NCBI RefSeq assembly: GCF_002305875.1
Contig: NZ_CP022098.1
Location: 62,001 to 126,000 of the forward strand
Reading direction: 5' to 3'
DNA length: 64,000 nt
DNA from: Cystobacter fuscus
Lineage (GTDB): Bacteria > Myxococcota > Myxococcia > Myxococcales > Myxococcaceae
How positions within the stretch are numbered: the first letter of the stretch is position 1; every line of letters starts with the position of its first letter. The notes beneath the pieces are model-generated. The model was given only the letters and a program-made list of their open reading frames with translations, did no database searches and was not told the DNA's origin. Positions 9,489 through 18,119 of the stretch are shown piece by piece. Made by a program: the position numbers and the translations under genes.

Positions 9489-9753
9489 GGCTCTCCCCCC
9501 ATGCACGGCGCAGCCGGTCGCTCGTTCGCGGTCCACCTGCGCCGACTTCCGCCGACAACAATCAATACATAAAGATGTACAACCCGGATAAATTGGAAAC
9601 TCATGGTGTGAGAAAAGACTCAACTCGGGCAGGGGTGCGGACGGGCCCTTCGTCCTGAACCCTTCACATGTGAGCCTTATCGGAGCGGGTTTTGTTGGAC
9701 GGACGGCAGCGGGAGCAGCAGGGTATTGCCTTGGATTTTCGTGGAGAAGGGTG
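9489..9753. other. A/T-rich divergent intergenic region
   Basis: This 265-base divergent spacer between the kelch lipoprotein and the next plus-strand gene contains the stretch 9555-9625, markedly A/T-rich for this genome (AATCAATACATAAAGATG and nearby). It is the likely promoter region of one or both genes. No confident hexamer pair is assigned. Confidence 0.45.
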
Positions 9754-10848
9754 ATGCCCTCGATGATCCTCGTGCTGTGTCTCGCGGCGGTACTGGGCGG
9801 TGCGCCGGGCGGAGGCGGCTCTCCTTCCGCCGACGAGCGTGTCCAGGAACTGTTCCAGACGATGCACGACGTGGAGGTCTCGATCGAGCCGCTGCCCCGG
9901 CCCGGGGAGCCGCCCGGGGACGCGGAGGACCGGTGCCCGGTGGGAGCGGACGTGAAGATCTCCCTGCGAGAGCCCTGGCGTCAGGGGGTGGCCTGCTGGC
10001 TGCCGGCGAGGGACGACGACACGCGGCGCACGCTCTGCGCGGCCGTGACGCGGGGCGCGCCTGGAAGCAGGATCGTGAGCAGGTGCCTGGGCCGCCGGAC
10101 CCCCGTGTGCAGCCGGACGCCCCTGGACTGCTCACCCCGCCAGGTGAAGCGGATGCCTTCCGAGCTGGCGCCGCTGGCCGGGCTCCACGCGCGGCTGCCG
10201 CCCCACGCGCTGCCACCCGCCGAGGTGATGGCGTTGAAGGCCCTGGCCTTCCGGGCCTCGGGCAGGCTGGCCTGGCGCCGACCTCCCTCGGGTGCGCCCT
10301 CGGCCCTCATGCACGTGGGGCGGGACAGCCCCTTCGGCTTCCTGTTGAAGGACGGACGCCGCTATCGCTTCCAGGACGATCCCCGGTACGAGACCGCTCC
10401 CCTGTGGGTGCTCGACGTGACGTCGCTCGTGGGACGGCCCGCGCATGCCTTCCTCTCCTATACGAGGCAGGAGGAGCCGGAGGGGAGCCGGGGAGACGTC
10501 TGGCTGCGCATCCTGGAGTTCGACGAGGCGGCGGGCGCGCGTCAGCTCGCGGTGAAGAAGGTGGGGATGTGGTTTGGCGCCGGGAGGGAGCGGCGCCAGC
10601 GGATCCGCGGCTCTCCCTGCGCGTTCATGGGGTGCTCGCGCCGCCGGGGCCTCGCGGGCGAGGCGTGGCTCGTACCGGTGATGGCCTCGTCCGGCCAGCT
10701 CGAGCTGCGCCTGCCCCGGGGAATGTCCTGGCTCGGGGAGGGACGCGCGCGGACGGGCTGGCGGGGTGACGGGGGATTGAAGGAGCTGCGCGGCGAGGTG
10801 GGCGCGTGGTGCTGGACGGGCGAGGAGTTGAGCCGTTGCCCACGGTAG
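9754..10848 (+). CDS. Secreted protein of unknown function
   Basis: The 364-residue product starts MPSMILVLCLAAVLGGAPGG, a plausible Sec signal peptide, so it is probably periplasmic or secreted. The mature part has scattered Cys residues, several in pairs (RCLGRRTPVC, RTPLDCS, FMGCSRRRG, GAWCWTGEELSRC), which would suit disulfides outside the cytoplasm. I do not recognise a family. The start is set at ATG 9754 because GGAGAAGG sits seven bases upstream and the signal peptide begins there; an open frame from 9670 has neither. The stop codon TAG (10846-10848) is also part of a TAGGAT hexamer that lies just before the next gene. Confidence 0.7.
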   Translation: MPSMILVLCLAAVLGGAPGGGGSPSADERVQELFQTMHDVEVSIEPLPRPGEPPGDAEDRCPVGADVKISLREPWRQGVACWLPARDDDTRRTLCAAVTRGAPGSRIVSRCLGRRTPVCSRTPLDCSPRQVKRMPSELAPLAGLHARLPPHALPPAEVMALKALAFRASGRLAWRRPPSGAPSALMHVGRDSPFGFLLKDGRRYRFQDDPRYETAPLWVLDVTSLVGRPAHAFLSYTRQEEPEGSRGDVWLRILEFDEAAGARQLAVKKVGMWFGAGRERRQRIRGSPCAFMGCSRRRGLAGEAWLVPVMASSGQLELRLPRGMSWLGEGRARTGWRGDGGLKELRGEVGAWCWTGEELSRCPR

Positions 10849-10851
10849 GAT
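10846..10851 (+). promoter_or_regulatory. Possible -10 hexamer (TAGGAT) before the ycaQ-like gene
   Basis: TAGGAT ends nine bases before the GTG start of the glycosylase gene, which lacks a Shine-Dalgarno. The first three bases are the stop codon of the upstream gene, so the match may be coincidental. It is listed because four other genes here show the same arrangement. Confidence 0.22.
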
Positions 10852-10860
10852 GAGCGGCCC

Positions 10861-12045
10861 GTGCCGAAGACGACTCCTCCCGCCGTGACGCTGCCCGCCG
10901 AGCAGGCGCGCGCGTTCCTCGTCAGCCACCTCGCCCTCGCCGCGCCCGTGCATCCCCCGGGCGCCGAGGGCGTGCGCGCGCTGCTGCGCCACTTGCGCCA
11001 CATCCAGTTGGATCCCCTCGACGTCATCGGCACCAACGCGGACCTGGTGGCGCTCGCGCGGGTGGACGGCCTCGTACGGGGGGACGTGTACCGCCACCTC
11101 TACCCGGGCCATGCCTTCGAGCATTGGGCGAAGGAGCGCTGCCTGCTGCCCGCCGATGCCTTTCCCCACTACCGCGAGCGCTCCCTGGAGGCGCCGTGGT
11201 GGAGGCACGCCACGCGGCTCGAGCGGCTGCCCGCGACCGTGCTGGGCGCCGTGCTGGAGGAGCTGGAGGCCCATGGCCCGCTGACGGCCGCGGAGCTCAC
11301 CGACCACGGCGCGGTGGATCCCCTCGACTGGAGTGGGTGGAAGGGCACGGCGAAGGCCACCACCATGGCGCTCGAGGTGCTGTGGACGCGCTGTGACATC
11401 GTCGTGTGCGGCCGGACTCCCGGGGGCAAGCGCTACGACGTGCCGCGCCGGGCCCTGCCGGAGGTGGCGCATGTCTCGCCGGGGTACACCACGGAGGAAG
11501 GCTTCATGCGCTGGGCCCTCGGCGAGCGCGTGGAGGCGGCGGGCCTGCTGTCGCGCGCGGCGGGGGCGCACTGGTCCATGCTGTCCCCGGTGAGAGGCTC
11601 GGCCCTGCCGGAGGCCCTGGTGCGCGAGGGCGTGCTGGAAGAGGTGGTGTTGCCTGACTCACCGCGGCGCTACCTGACTCCGGCGGGCTTCCGCTCCCGG
11701 CCGGTGACGGCGCCGGACGAGCGGATGCGGATAGTGGGCCCGTTGGATCCACTGCTGTGGGACCGGACGCTGGTGAAGCAGCTCTTCGGCTTCGAGTACG
11801 TCTGGGAGGTGTACAAACCCGGGGAGCAGAGGCGCTGGGGCTGGTACGTGTGCCCGCTGCTGCACCGTGGACAACTTGTGGGCAGGTTGGAGGCGCGCGT
11901 GAAGGAGGACGTGCTGTCTGTGGAGAAGTTGTGGAGGGAGAAGGGCGTGAAGCTGGACGACGCGGCGCTCGACGAGGCCCTGGCGCGACATGCGCGGGCG
12001 TGCGGCGCGCGGAAGGTGCGCCGGCCCCGGGCCCGGGTGGGGTGA
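10861..12045 (+). CDS. YcaQ/AlkX-type winged-helix DNA glycosylase
   Basis: This 394-residue protein belongs to the HTH_42 (YcaQ/AlkZ) superfamily of tandem winged-helix DNA glycosylases, which unhook interstrand crosslinks and remove bulky alkylated bases. The motif RHIQLDPLDV puts Gln49-Leu-Asp51 at the catalytic position. Known AlkX/YcaQ enzymes carry Q-hydrophobic-D here, and AlkZ proteins carry Q-hydrophobic-Q, so this fits the AlkX branch. Other family landmarks are FEHWAKERCLLP and, near the C-terminus, GPLDPLLWDR and RWGWYVCPLLHRGQLVGRLE. The start is GTG 10861 without a Shine-Dalgarno. Crosslink repair is inferred from the family. Members in antibiotic clusters give self-resistance, but no such cluster is seen here. 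Confidence 0.85.
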   Translation: MPKTTPPAVTLPAEQARAFLVSHLALAAPVHPPGAEGVRALLRHLRHIQLDPLDVIGTNADLVALARVDGLVRGDVYRHLYPGHAFEHWAKERCLLPADAFPHYRERSLEAPWWRHATRLERLPATVLGAVLEELEAHGPLTAAELTDHGAVDPLDWSGWKGTAKATTMALEVLWTRCDIVVCGRTPGGKRYDVPRRALPEVAHVSPGYTTEEGFMRWALGERVEAAGLLSRAAGAHWSMLSPVRGSALPEALVREGVLEEVVLPDSPRRYLTPAGFRSRPVTAPDERMRIVGPLDPLLWDRTLVKQLFGFEYVWEVYKPGEQRRWGWYVCPLLHRGQLVGRLEARVKEDVLSVEKLWREKGVKLDDAALDEALARHARACGARKVRRPRARVG

Positions 12046-12255
12046 CGGTGGCAATGATTGACAGTCCCGGGTGTTAGACAATTCGAAGGGAGTGAGGTGT
12101 CGGGAAGAGTCCTTTGACTTTCCCCCGGGTAGCTCCCGCGTACCCCTTGGGTCCGCCCTGTTCGTCCACCGCTCGCGGCCTGAAGGGAGGGGGACCTCGT
12201 GTAAAGCCTTGCGCCGGCGTTAGGGTGTCCCCGCCTGACCCTGGGAGGTATGGAC

Positions 12256-13359
12256 ATGAAGATGACGTGGACGTGGCGATCGCTCGCCAACACGGCTCTG
12301 GTTGTGCTCGCGCTGGGATTGTTTCTTGGACAGGGGGATCCGGCGCTCGCGGCCGGATGGAATTGCCAGGGCAATCGGATCCCGGTGGCGCTCGCGCCAG
12401 ACCTGCCCAGGAACCAGCAGGTGTTCGCGCGTCTGTGTTTGCCAGAGGGCCCATCCCCCGGCACGGTGCAACTGCTCGTGCACGGCGCCACGTATACTCA
12501 TCTGTATTGGGATTTCCCGGACCCCACCGGTGGCACCCGACGCTACTCCTACGTGAACGCGGCGCTGGACGCGGGCTTCGCCACCCTGGCGATGGATCGC
12601 ATTGGCAGCGGAGCGAGCTCCCGCCCTCCAGGCGAGCTCGTCACCATCGAGGCCAACGCCTACGTCGTCCACCAGGTGGTCCAGGCACTGCGCGCGGGCA
12701 CGGTGTGGGGGCCCAAGGGCGCGCTGGGCTTCCAGAAGGTGGTGCTCGTCGGCCACTCCTATGGCTCTTTGACCTCCTGGTACGAGGTGACCGACTACCA
12801 GGATGTCGATGCCGTCATCCTCAGTGGCGCGAGCCATACCCCCGTGCCCTCTGGTGTGGAGAATTTCAAAAGGTCCCTGCATCCCGCCGAGGTAGATCCG
12901 ATCCTTTCTGGCAGAGGCTATGCTTCGACGTACCTGACCACCATGCCCGGCACGCGCGAGGCCGTGTTCTATCTTCCGAGCCGGGCCGACCCCGCGGTGA
13001 TTGCCCTCGACGAGCGGACCAAGAGCACGAGCACTCTCGCCGAGCTGTCCGCCGTGCCCGCCATCTTCGCGCGCCCGCTGGACATCCGCGTCCCGGTGCT
13101 GCTCGTCAATGGCACCGAGGACAGGATCTTCTGTGGTCCCACTCCCAGCGGCATCTGCTCGGATGCTCGGACATTGATCGCCGCCGAGACGCCCCGGCTC
13201 GGTCCCCGGGTGCCGTGTGTCGAGGCCCGGGTGTTGCCCGGAGAGGGTCATATGCTCAACCTCATTCCAGACGCGCCCCGGTGGTTCGCCGTGGCCCAGG
13301 AGTGGGCCACGCGGATCGTGGGAGCGGAGAAGGGTCCCGCGCCCGGCTGCGCGCCGTGA
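12256..13359 (+). CDS. Secreted alpha/beta hydrolase
   Basis: The 367-residue protein begins MKMTWTWRSLANTALVVL and continues with a hydrophobic core ending near ALAAG, a Sec signal peptide, so it acts outside the cytoplasm. The alpha/beta-hydrolase fold is shown by the oxyanion-side LLVHGATYTH, the nucleophile elbow VGHSYGS (Ser within about 170-176), the acid-strand region VLLVNGTEDRIF and the catalytic His in GEGHMLN. Substrate cannot be told; esters or lipids are likely. ATG 12256 is preferred to ATG 12250 because GGGAGG then lies seven bases upstream. A TAGGGT hexamer at 12221-12226 may be its -10 element. It converges on the membrane gene at 13369. Confidence 0.82.
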   Translation: MKMTWTWRSLANTALVVLALGLFLGQGDPALAAGWNCQGNRIPVALAPDLPRNQQVFARLCLPEGPSPGTVQLLVHGATYTHLYWDFPDPTGGTRRYSYVNAALDAGFATLAMDRIGSGASSRPPGELVTIEANAYVVHQVVQALRAGTVWGPKGALGFQKVVLVGHSYGSLTSWYEVTDYQDVDAVILSGASHTPVPSGVENFKRSLHPAEVDPILSGRGYASTYLTTMPGTREAVFYLPSRADPAVIALDERTKSTSTLAELSAVPAIFARPLDIRVPVLLVNGTEDRIFCGPTPSGICSDARTLIAAETPRLGPRVPCVEARVLPGEGHMLNLIPDAPRWFAVAQEWATRIVGAEKGPAPGCAP

Positions 13360-13368
13360 AATCCCTGC

Positions 13369-13695
13369 TCAATCGCTCTTCACGGGCGGCGCGGAGGTGA
13401 GGGCAACCGCGCGCCGCGTGTTCGATTCGATCTCGACCTGGCAGAGCGCCTGCTGTGCCTGGAGTTGGTAGACGAACGCGCGGCCCCGGCCGATGCTGAT
13501 GCCAATCAGGGTGCCGAACAGGGCGCCCACGAGGGTGAGCACCGTGTTGCTCGGGGAGTTGTTCGATGCGACGCCCAGGGCCCCGGCGCCCATGATGAGC
13601 CCCATGATGCCGGAGGTGAAAACGATGCGCGAGGCCCGGCGGTAGAGCGCTTGGGCATGTTGGGCGATGATCTTCGGATCGTACTGCACGGCCAT
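13369..13695 (-). CDS. Small membrane protein of unknown function
   Basis: The 108-residue product starts MAVQYDPKIIAQHAQALYRR and has two hydrophobic helices (about residues 27-46, IVFTSGIMGLIMGAGALGVA, and 53-72, VLTLVGALFGTLIGISIGRG) joined by a short NNSPSN turn, followed by a soluble tail rich in Gln. It is probably an inner-membrane hairpin protein. The start is supported by AAAGGAG seven bases upstream; the reading frame stays open for another 60 codons but with poor composition. No family is recognised. It is convergent with the secreted hydrolase, nine bases away. Confidence 0.78.
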   Translation of the reverse strand: MAVQYDPKIIAQHAQALYRRASRIVFTSGIMGLIMGAGALGVASNNSPSNTVLTLVGALFGTLIGISIGRGRAFVYQLQAQQALCQVEIESNTRRAVALTSAPPVKSD

Positions 13696-13806
13696 GCTGT
13701 CTCCTTTGAACAGTACGGCCGTCATAGGGAATTCATTTCGCTCCGGCCATGCCCCCAACGGAGTAGAGTCAAGGGCCTCGGATTGAACAACACCCTTTGA
13801 GGAGCC

Positions 13807-14313
13807 ATGCACTCCAGTCCACGCGAATTGCAGCAGTTGCTCGCCGAAGCCAGGAACCTGGAGCTGGGCAGTCCCCAGCAATTAAAGCTGCTCGAAACCC
13901 TCCGGGCCCGTTGTCCAACATTCGTGCCCGCCCTCCTGCTGGCAAGTCGGGCCCAACTCTGGGGTCCGGACGACGCGGAGCGAGCGGATGCCGTCTTCGA
14001 GCAGGTCGAGCGGATGCTTCATGACGCCGTCGACGCCTCCGGCAGGTCCCCTGAATCCCTCATGGGACTGGCTCGGTTCATGAGCGTCGTGCGTGCTTCT
14101 CCCGAGGCCGCGGAAGCGCTCTACCGCGAAGCCTCCACGCGGGCGTTGGAAATATTGGAAGAATCCTGGTCGGGCCTCATCGAGGCACTCGGTGAGCAGG
14201 AAAAGACGGAGGAGGCCACGCTCATCTCCGAGCGTGCCCGCCAGGTACTTCCTGGCTCCAAACAGCTCACCGAGGCCCGCGCCTTCGCGAAGATTGACCC
14301 TCGGTCCGCCTGA
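13807..14313 (+). CDS. Cytoplasmic helical protein, TPR-like
   Basis: This 168-residue protein (start MHSSPRELQQLLAEARNLEL) is predicted to be all helical, with two to three degenerate TPR-like pairs, for example around LLETLRARCPTFVPALLLAS and EALYREASTRALEILEESW. No signal peptide or membrane segment is seen. GAGGAG lies close before the ATG, and a TAGAGT hexamer (13764-13769) may be the -10 element. The hydrolase gene begins 36 bases after the stop on the same strand, so the two may be co-transcribed. No precise role can be given. Confidence 0.68.
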   Translation: MHSSPRELQQLLAEARNLELGSPQQLKLLETLRARCPTFVPALLLASRAQLWGPDDAERADAVFEQVERMLHDAVDASGRSPESLMGLARFMSVVRASPEAAEALYREASTRALEILEESWSGLIEALGEQEKTEEATLISERARQVLPGSKQLTEARAFAKIDPRSA

Positions 14314-14349
14314 CATGAACGGACGTGTTGTGGCAGGGTTGTCGGCGCC

Positions 14350-14952
14350 ATGACCCCCCATCTCCTGTTCCTGCCCGGTGCCAGTGGTGCCGCGTCCTTC
14401 TGGCATCCGCTCGGCGCGCTGCTGCCGACGAGCTGGCGTAAGACCTACCTGAACTGGCCAGGTCTCGGCCACGAGCCGCATGAGCCCGTCATCCAGAACC
14501 TCGATGATGCGCTCGCCCATGCCGCCAGCAAGCTGGAAAATCCGAGCGTGGTCGTGGCCCAATCCATGGGTGGCCTTGTCGCCGTGCGGCTGGCGCTCGC
14601 CCATCCAGAGCGGATCAGCCATCTGGTCCTGGTGGCCACCTCCGGCGGCGTCGATGTCACGAGCCTGGGTGGCAGTGATTGGCGGAGTGCCTACCGCGCG
14701 GAGTATCCCAGGGCGGCGGAGTGGATCCTGTCCGAGCGGACGGATCTCACCGCGCAACTCCACCGGATCTCCATCCCGACGTTGCTCCTCTGGGGCGATG
14801 CCGATCCGATCAGCCCCGTGGGGGTCGGTCGCCGTCTCGAGCAACTGCTGCCCAGGGCTCGGATGCGGGTGCTCGCTGGCGGAGACCACATGTTCGCCCG
14901 GGATCGCGCCGCCGAGATCGTGGAGTGGGTCACGGCGCATCTCCACACCTGA
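14350..14952 (+). CDS. Small alpha/beta hydrolase
   Basis: A 200-residue cytoplasmic alpha/beta hydrolase, compact for the fold and without a clear lid. The N-terminal LLFLPGASGAASFW holds the oxyanion hole, VVAQSMGG the nucleophile elbow (Ser about 73), LLLWGDADPISP the acid (Asp) and AGGDHMFA the catalytic His. Substrate is unknown. It follows the helical protein gene by 36 bases on the same strand. The ATG is preceded only by a weak purine stretch. Confidence 0.82.
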   Translation: MTPHLLFLPGASGAASFWHPLGALLPTSWRKTYLNWPGLGHEPHEPVIQNLDDALAHAASKLENPSVVVAQSMGGLVAVRLALAHPERISHLVLVATSGGVDVTSLGGSDWRSAYRAEYPRAAEWILSERTDLTAQLHRISIPTLLLWGDADPISPVGVGRRLEQLLPRARMRVLAGGDHMFARDRAAEIVEWVTAHLHT

Positions 14953-15058
14953 ACATTCCGGGGCCTCGTGCGCGGCGCTCCGGGTGAGGCGCCCCGCTTG
15001 CTCGGGAGGCGGCCCGGACCGGTCTACTCCTTTCGGGGGATGGGCGGAGGGCCCCACC

Positions 15059-16183
15059 ATGAGCTTTCTCCGTCTCGGGCGATGGAGGGCCCGCACCATG
15101 GACCTGCCGGACTTCAACAAGAAGCAGCACCTGCTCGCCTATGAGTTGATGCATGCCTTCCTCGACTCATGGACCTTGTCGGAGCTCCACGAGTCCACGG
15201 AGGCCGACCTGGCGAGGCTCTTCCAAGCGGACCATGTGGCGCTGTGCCTCATGGATCCATCGCTCCCCACGGGCTTCGATTGGAAGGCGAGGGAGACGGC
15301 TTCCTTCCTCCAGGGCTACTACCAGTGGTTCCAGGAGGACTTCGTCTTCCAATGGCTCTCCCGACAGCCCAACACGGCGCTGAGCGACACGGAGATGCTC
15401 CGGGGGGAGAAGCTCGAGAACACGGAGACGTACCGGCGCAGCCGTCAGGCGCACCTGCGGCTGCGACATGTCCTGTCGGTCTTGATCTCCCCCGAGAGCC
15501 AGCAGGGCCAGGGCGCGGTCGCGCTGTACAGTGATCGCTCCAAGCCCTTCTCCGAGGAGCACCGGCTCATCCTCCAGTGGTTCACGCCCTTTCTGAAGAG
15601 CGCGTTCCACAATGTCATGCGGCTCGCCTCCCTGGGCTTCCGCCAACAACTCCTGGAGGCGCTCGCGCATCAGACCTCCGCGTCCCTGGTGTTGACGGAG
15701 CAATCGCGGGAGCTGCTGCGAACGGCGCCCGTCACCCCGTTGCTGGAGAAATGGTTCTCCCGCTCCTCGCTCAATCTCGCGGGGATTCCCCGCGACTGGG
15801 TGGAGCGGTTGACCGAGCTGGTGCGCACGGAGCGCGACCCGGTTCCGGGGAGGGACACGTGGAGGAGCAACCGCCCGGGTGAGGAGCTGAAGGTGACGTT
15901 CAGGCGCCTTCCGCGCTTGGAGAATGGCCGGTTCTGGGAAGTCACGATGGAGGAGTTCATGCTGCTGCCCAGGGAATGGCTTCGGATCCTGACCCCGCGG
16001 CAGATCGAGGTGGCCACCTGCCTGGTGCGCGAGGGATGCGATGATGAGGAATTGACCCGGCTGCTCAAGGGGGAGCGCGAGAAGTACTCCGTGGAAACGG
16101 TGAAGACCCACCTGCGGGCCATCTACAAGCGAGTAGGGGCGGAGGGCCGGACGGACTTCATCTCCCGGGCCCTGCGTCCCTGA
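15059..16183 (+). CDS. LuxR-type transcriptional regulator
   Basis: The 374-residue protein ends in a LuxR/GerE-type HTH (about 310-370): LTPRQIEVATCLVREG, then a slightly expanded loop CDDEELTRLLKGEREK, then YSVETVKTHLRAIYKRVGAEGR. The recognition helix SVETVKTHLRAIY matches the family. The N-terminal 300 residues form a sensory region with GAF-like features that I cannot assign to a ligand; no autoinducer-binding signature is obvious. Start ATG 15059 has GGAGGG eight bases upstream; MDLPDF at 15101 is an alternative. Its 3' end overlaps the convergent haem-oxygenase-like gene by 26 bases, so the two could be linked by antisense transcription. Confidence 0.8.
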   Translation: MSFLRLGRWRARTMDLPDFNKKQHLLAYELMHAFLDSWTLSELHESTEADLARLFQADHVALCLMDPSLPTGFDWKARETASFLQGYYQWFQEDFVFQWLSRQPNTALSDTEMLRGEKLENTETYRRSRQAHLRLRHVLSVLISPESQQGQGAVALYSDRSKPFSEEHRLILQWFTPFLKSAFHNVMRLASLGFRQQLLEALAHQTSASLVLTEQSRELLRTAPVTPLLEKWFSRSSLNLAGIPRDWVERLTELVRTERDPVPGRDTWRSNRPGEELKVTFRRLPRLENGRFWEVTMEEFMLLPREWLRILTPRQIEVATCLVREGCDDEELTRLLKGEREKYSVETVKTHLRAIYKRVGAEGRTDFISRALRP

Positions 16184-16889
16184 GGCACTCCGCCGCGTCC
16201 TCGTGCATCCCTTGCGCGAAGAGTCCCAGGTAGAGGACGCGGGTGGTGCGCGCGGACAGCAGCAGCGCGGACTGTTCCTCCGGATCCGTCAGGGGACTCA
16301 ACAGGGAGGTCAGCTCCTCCACGTGCCCGACATCCGCGCTTCCGTGCGCGCGCAGGAAGGTGACGGCCTTGTGGATGAGGGGAATTCGCCTGGCCGCGAG
16401 CAGCCGCTCCACGGCTCGGCTGGCGCGGTGCACGGACAGGTACTCCAGCACGTAGGCCGTGCCGAGGAACGCCTCGGGCCTGCCATGGCGCGAGGTGAAG
16501 CGATTCCACGCGACGTAGGCGCTGACCGCGGGGCCAGGTTCCGTCCGCTCGACGCGCTCGGCCGACCAGCCCAGGTTCTTCAGATCCGCCAGCAGCCAGC
16601 GCTCATGCCCGTGCTCCTCGGAGGCCTTCTGAAGCAGCAGTTGTCCCAACGCGGCGTGCTGGCCCAGGCGCAGCATGCGCTTGCCCGCCTCGACCAGGAG
16701 CGGCGTGCTCCACCGCGCGTAGTGGTACGTCTGCACCAGGTAGTGCGCGTAGCTCTCCGTGTCGATGCTTCCCTCGAAGAGCCGCCGGGCGGCGGGATGC
16801 GCGTCCAATGCATCCAGCAGCGCGCGCGCCTCGTGCTCCAAGGTGTTGATCCAGTTCATCGAGGAAGGGTTTTCGCCTGGCGTGGACAT
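16158..16889 (-). CDS. Iron-containing redox enzyme family (haem-oxygenase-like fold) protein
   Basis: The 243-residue protein has the all-helical TenA/PqqC/haem-oxygenase-like signature: YLVQTYHYARWSTPLL, then KASEEHGHERWLLADLKNLG, then AYVLEYLSVHRASRAVERL. The His/Glu residues in those helices (EEHGHE, Y-x-x-x-Y, EYLSVH) are typical of the iron-containing redox family that includes oxidative decarboxylases and N-oxygenases. The reaction is not predictable. GGAGACGTCC precedes the ATG. The last 26 bases overlap the end of the LuxR-type gene on the other strand, which suggests a functional pairing of a regulator and a small oxidase. Confidence 0.78.
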   Translation of the reverse strand: MSTPGENPSSMNWINTLEHEARALLDALDAHPAARRLFEGSIDTESYAHYLVQTYHYARWSTPLLVEAGKRMLRLGQHAALGQLLLQKASEEHGHERWLLADLKNLGWSAERVERTEPGPAVSAYVAWNRFTSRHGRPEAFLGTAYVLEYLSVHRASRAVERLLAARRIPLIHKAVTFLRAHGSADVGHVEELTSLLSPLTDPEEQSALLLSARTTRVLYLGLFAQGMHEDAAECLRDAGPGR

Positions 16890-18119
16890 GGACGTCTCCT
16901 GTTCGGGCTTCGAGAGGGGGACACGGTGGGCGGGTGGTGTGCGCCCCGCGCCGTGCCTTCATTCCTCCTTCGTCGCCGAAGGCCCGAGTTCGCCGAGCCC
17001 TTGAGACAAGAGACGCGCTTCGGATGGGGTGGGTAGGCCGGTCCTCGCGACTTGACTGTGCCGTCAAGGACCGGCTCCCCAATCCCTTTCCCCATACCCC
17101 GAGCCGTCTTCACGAGTGGCTTTCGCCGCTCGTCACATCCGTACCGCCCCGACCCGCCCAACCCCGTACCGCCCCGACCCGCCCAACCCCGTACCGCCCC
17201 GACCCGCCCAACCCCGTACCGCCCCGACCCGCCCAACCCCGTACCGCCCCGACCCGCCCAACCCCGTACCGCCCCGTACTGCCCGACCTGCCCCGTACTT
17301 CGTGTCGACCCCTGTCGACCACGGGGAAGAGCCATAGCATTCGTCGTGCCGAGCCCTCGTGGCGCTTGAAAGCCGAGTCATTTCAAGGGGATGAGGAAAT
17401 GAGCGGGGGACGACTCCGGGACAATTGCGTGGACATCCTGTAAAAAACTCACCTCCCTTCGTCCCGTCCCTTTCAGGTCGCGACTCGCTTCCTGGTCGCA
17501 ATCACATAGCCAGGCGTCGATGAGCGCTGGATGCGTCCAGAGGCATCACGGCGATTGTTTAATGTTGAATAAATGTCTGGCATGAAGGCCGAGACGCTCG
17601 GTACGTGGCCACGTGCGTATGGCTTGACCCTCTGGTAAGTCCGGGGATGCCTGCTTGGTAGAGAGCCGGGGGCAGGCTGGGGGCGACCGAGGCGGCCCTT
17701 GTCCGTCACCCAGACAAGATGCCTGGACCTCAGGCGAGTTCACGATGTATTTACACGCCGCGCGAAACTCCCACCCACGCCACGTCTTCATGCGAGAGAG
17801 GCTCTCAGGAGCCGAGAGACGAGCGGAAGTGGGTGGGCTCCGAGGGCACCGGTGCCACGATGCCAAGGGGAGCGCATCTCGGGGAAGAGGGAAGTGGCGG
17901 ACTCCGCCACATGTTCCTCCGAGCCCCGTTTCCACGAGGGCTGCCCGTGATTCCGGGGACGAGAAGGAACGAGCAGGTGCCTCCCTCGGCCACTGTTTTC
18001 CAGGGGAGGGAGGCCAGCCAGCCCTGCTCTACTTCGGCTGGAGACTGTGCCATGATGCCCTCCCCACGTGATGGCCGCTGTCACGTTTCACCCCCACCGA
18101 TTCACCCTCCAGCGAGGCC
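16890..18119. other. Gene-poor 1.2-kb region holding a minisatellite
   Basis: No convincing gene was found between the haem-oxygenase-like gene and the kinase-cyclase fusion. Many overlapping frames are open on both strands, but none has a Shine-Dalgarno, recognisable domain or normal codon composition. Besides the 25-bp repeat array at 17141-17275 it has A/T-richer patches near 17435 (TAAAAAACTCACC) and 17557-17575 (TTTAATGTTGAATAAATG), which may be promoter or decayed DNA. A small unannotated RNA cannot be excluded. Confidence 0.55.
17141..17275. repeat. Five tandem copies of a 25-bp repeat plus a partial copy
   Basis: The unit GTACCGCCCCGACCCGCCCA followed by ACCCC (25 bp) begins at 17141, 17166, 17191, 17216 and 17241, identical in all five copies. 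A sixth copy at 17266 diverges after ten bases, and degenerate pieces (GTACTGCCC, GACCTGCCCCGTACT) continue to about 17299. There are no spacers, so it is a minisatellite and not CRISPR. Because 25 is not a multiple of three, the unit stays open in several frames and generates long spurious reading frames. Confidence 0.95.

Noticed and set aside
9489-9623. Longer start for the kelch lipoprotein (from 9623)
   Set aside because: The extra 45 residues would bury the lipoprotein signal; ATG 9488 has a good SD directly upstream.
17141-17275. CRISPR array
   Set aside because: Copies are directly adjacent with no spacers, and no cas genes are nearby.
16934-17443. Long plus-strand frame with a Pro/Arg repeat protein over the minisatellite
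   Set aside because: The 25-bp unit is open in several frames on both strands and gives a repeating peptide by chance; there is no SD or sensible start.
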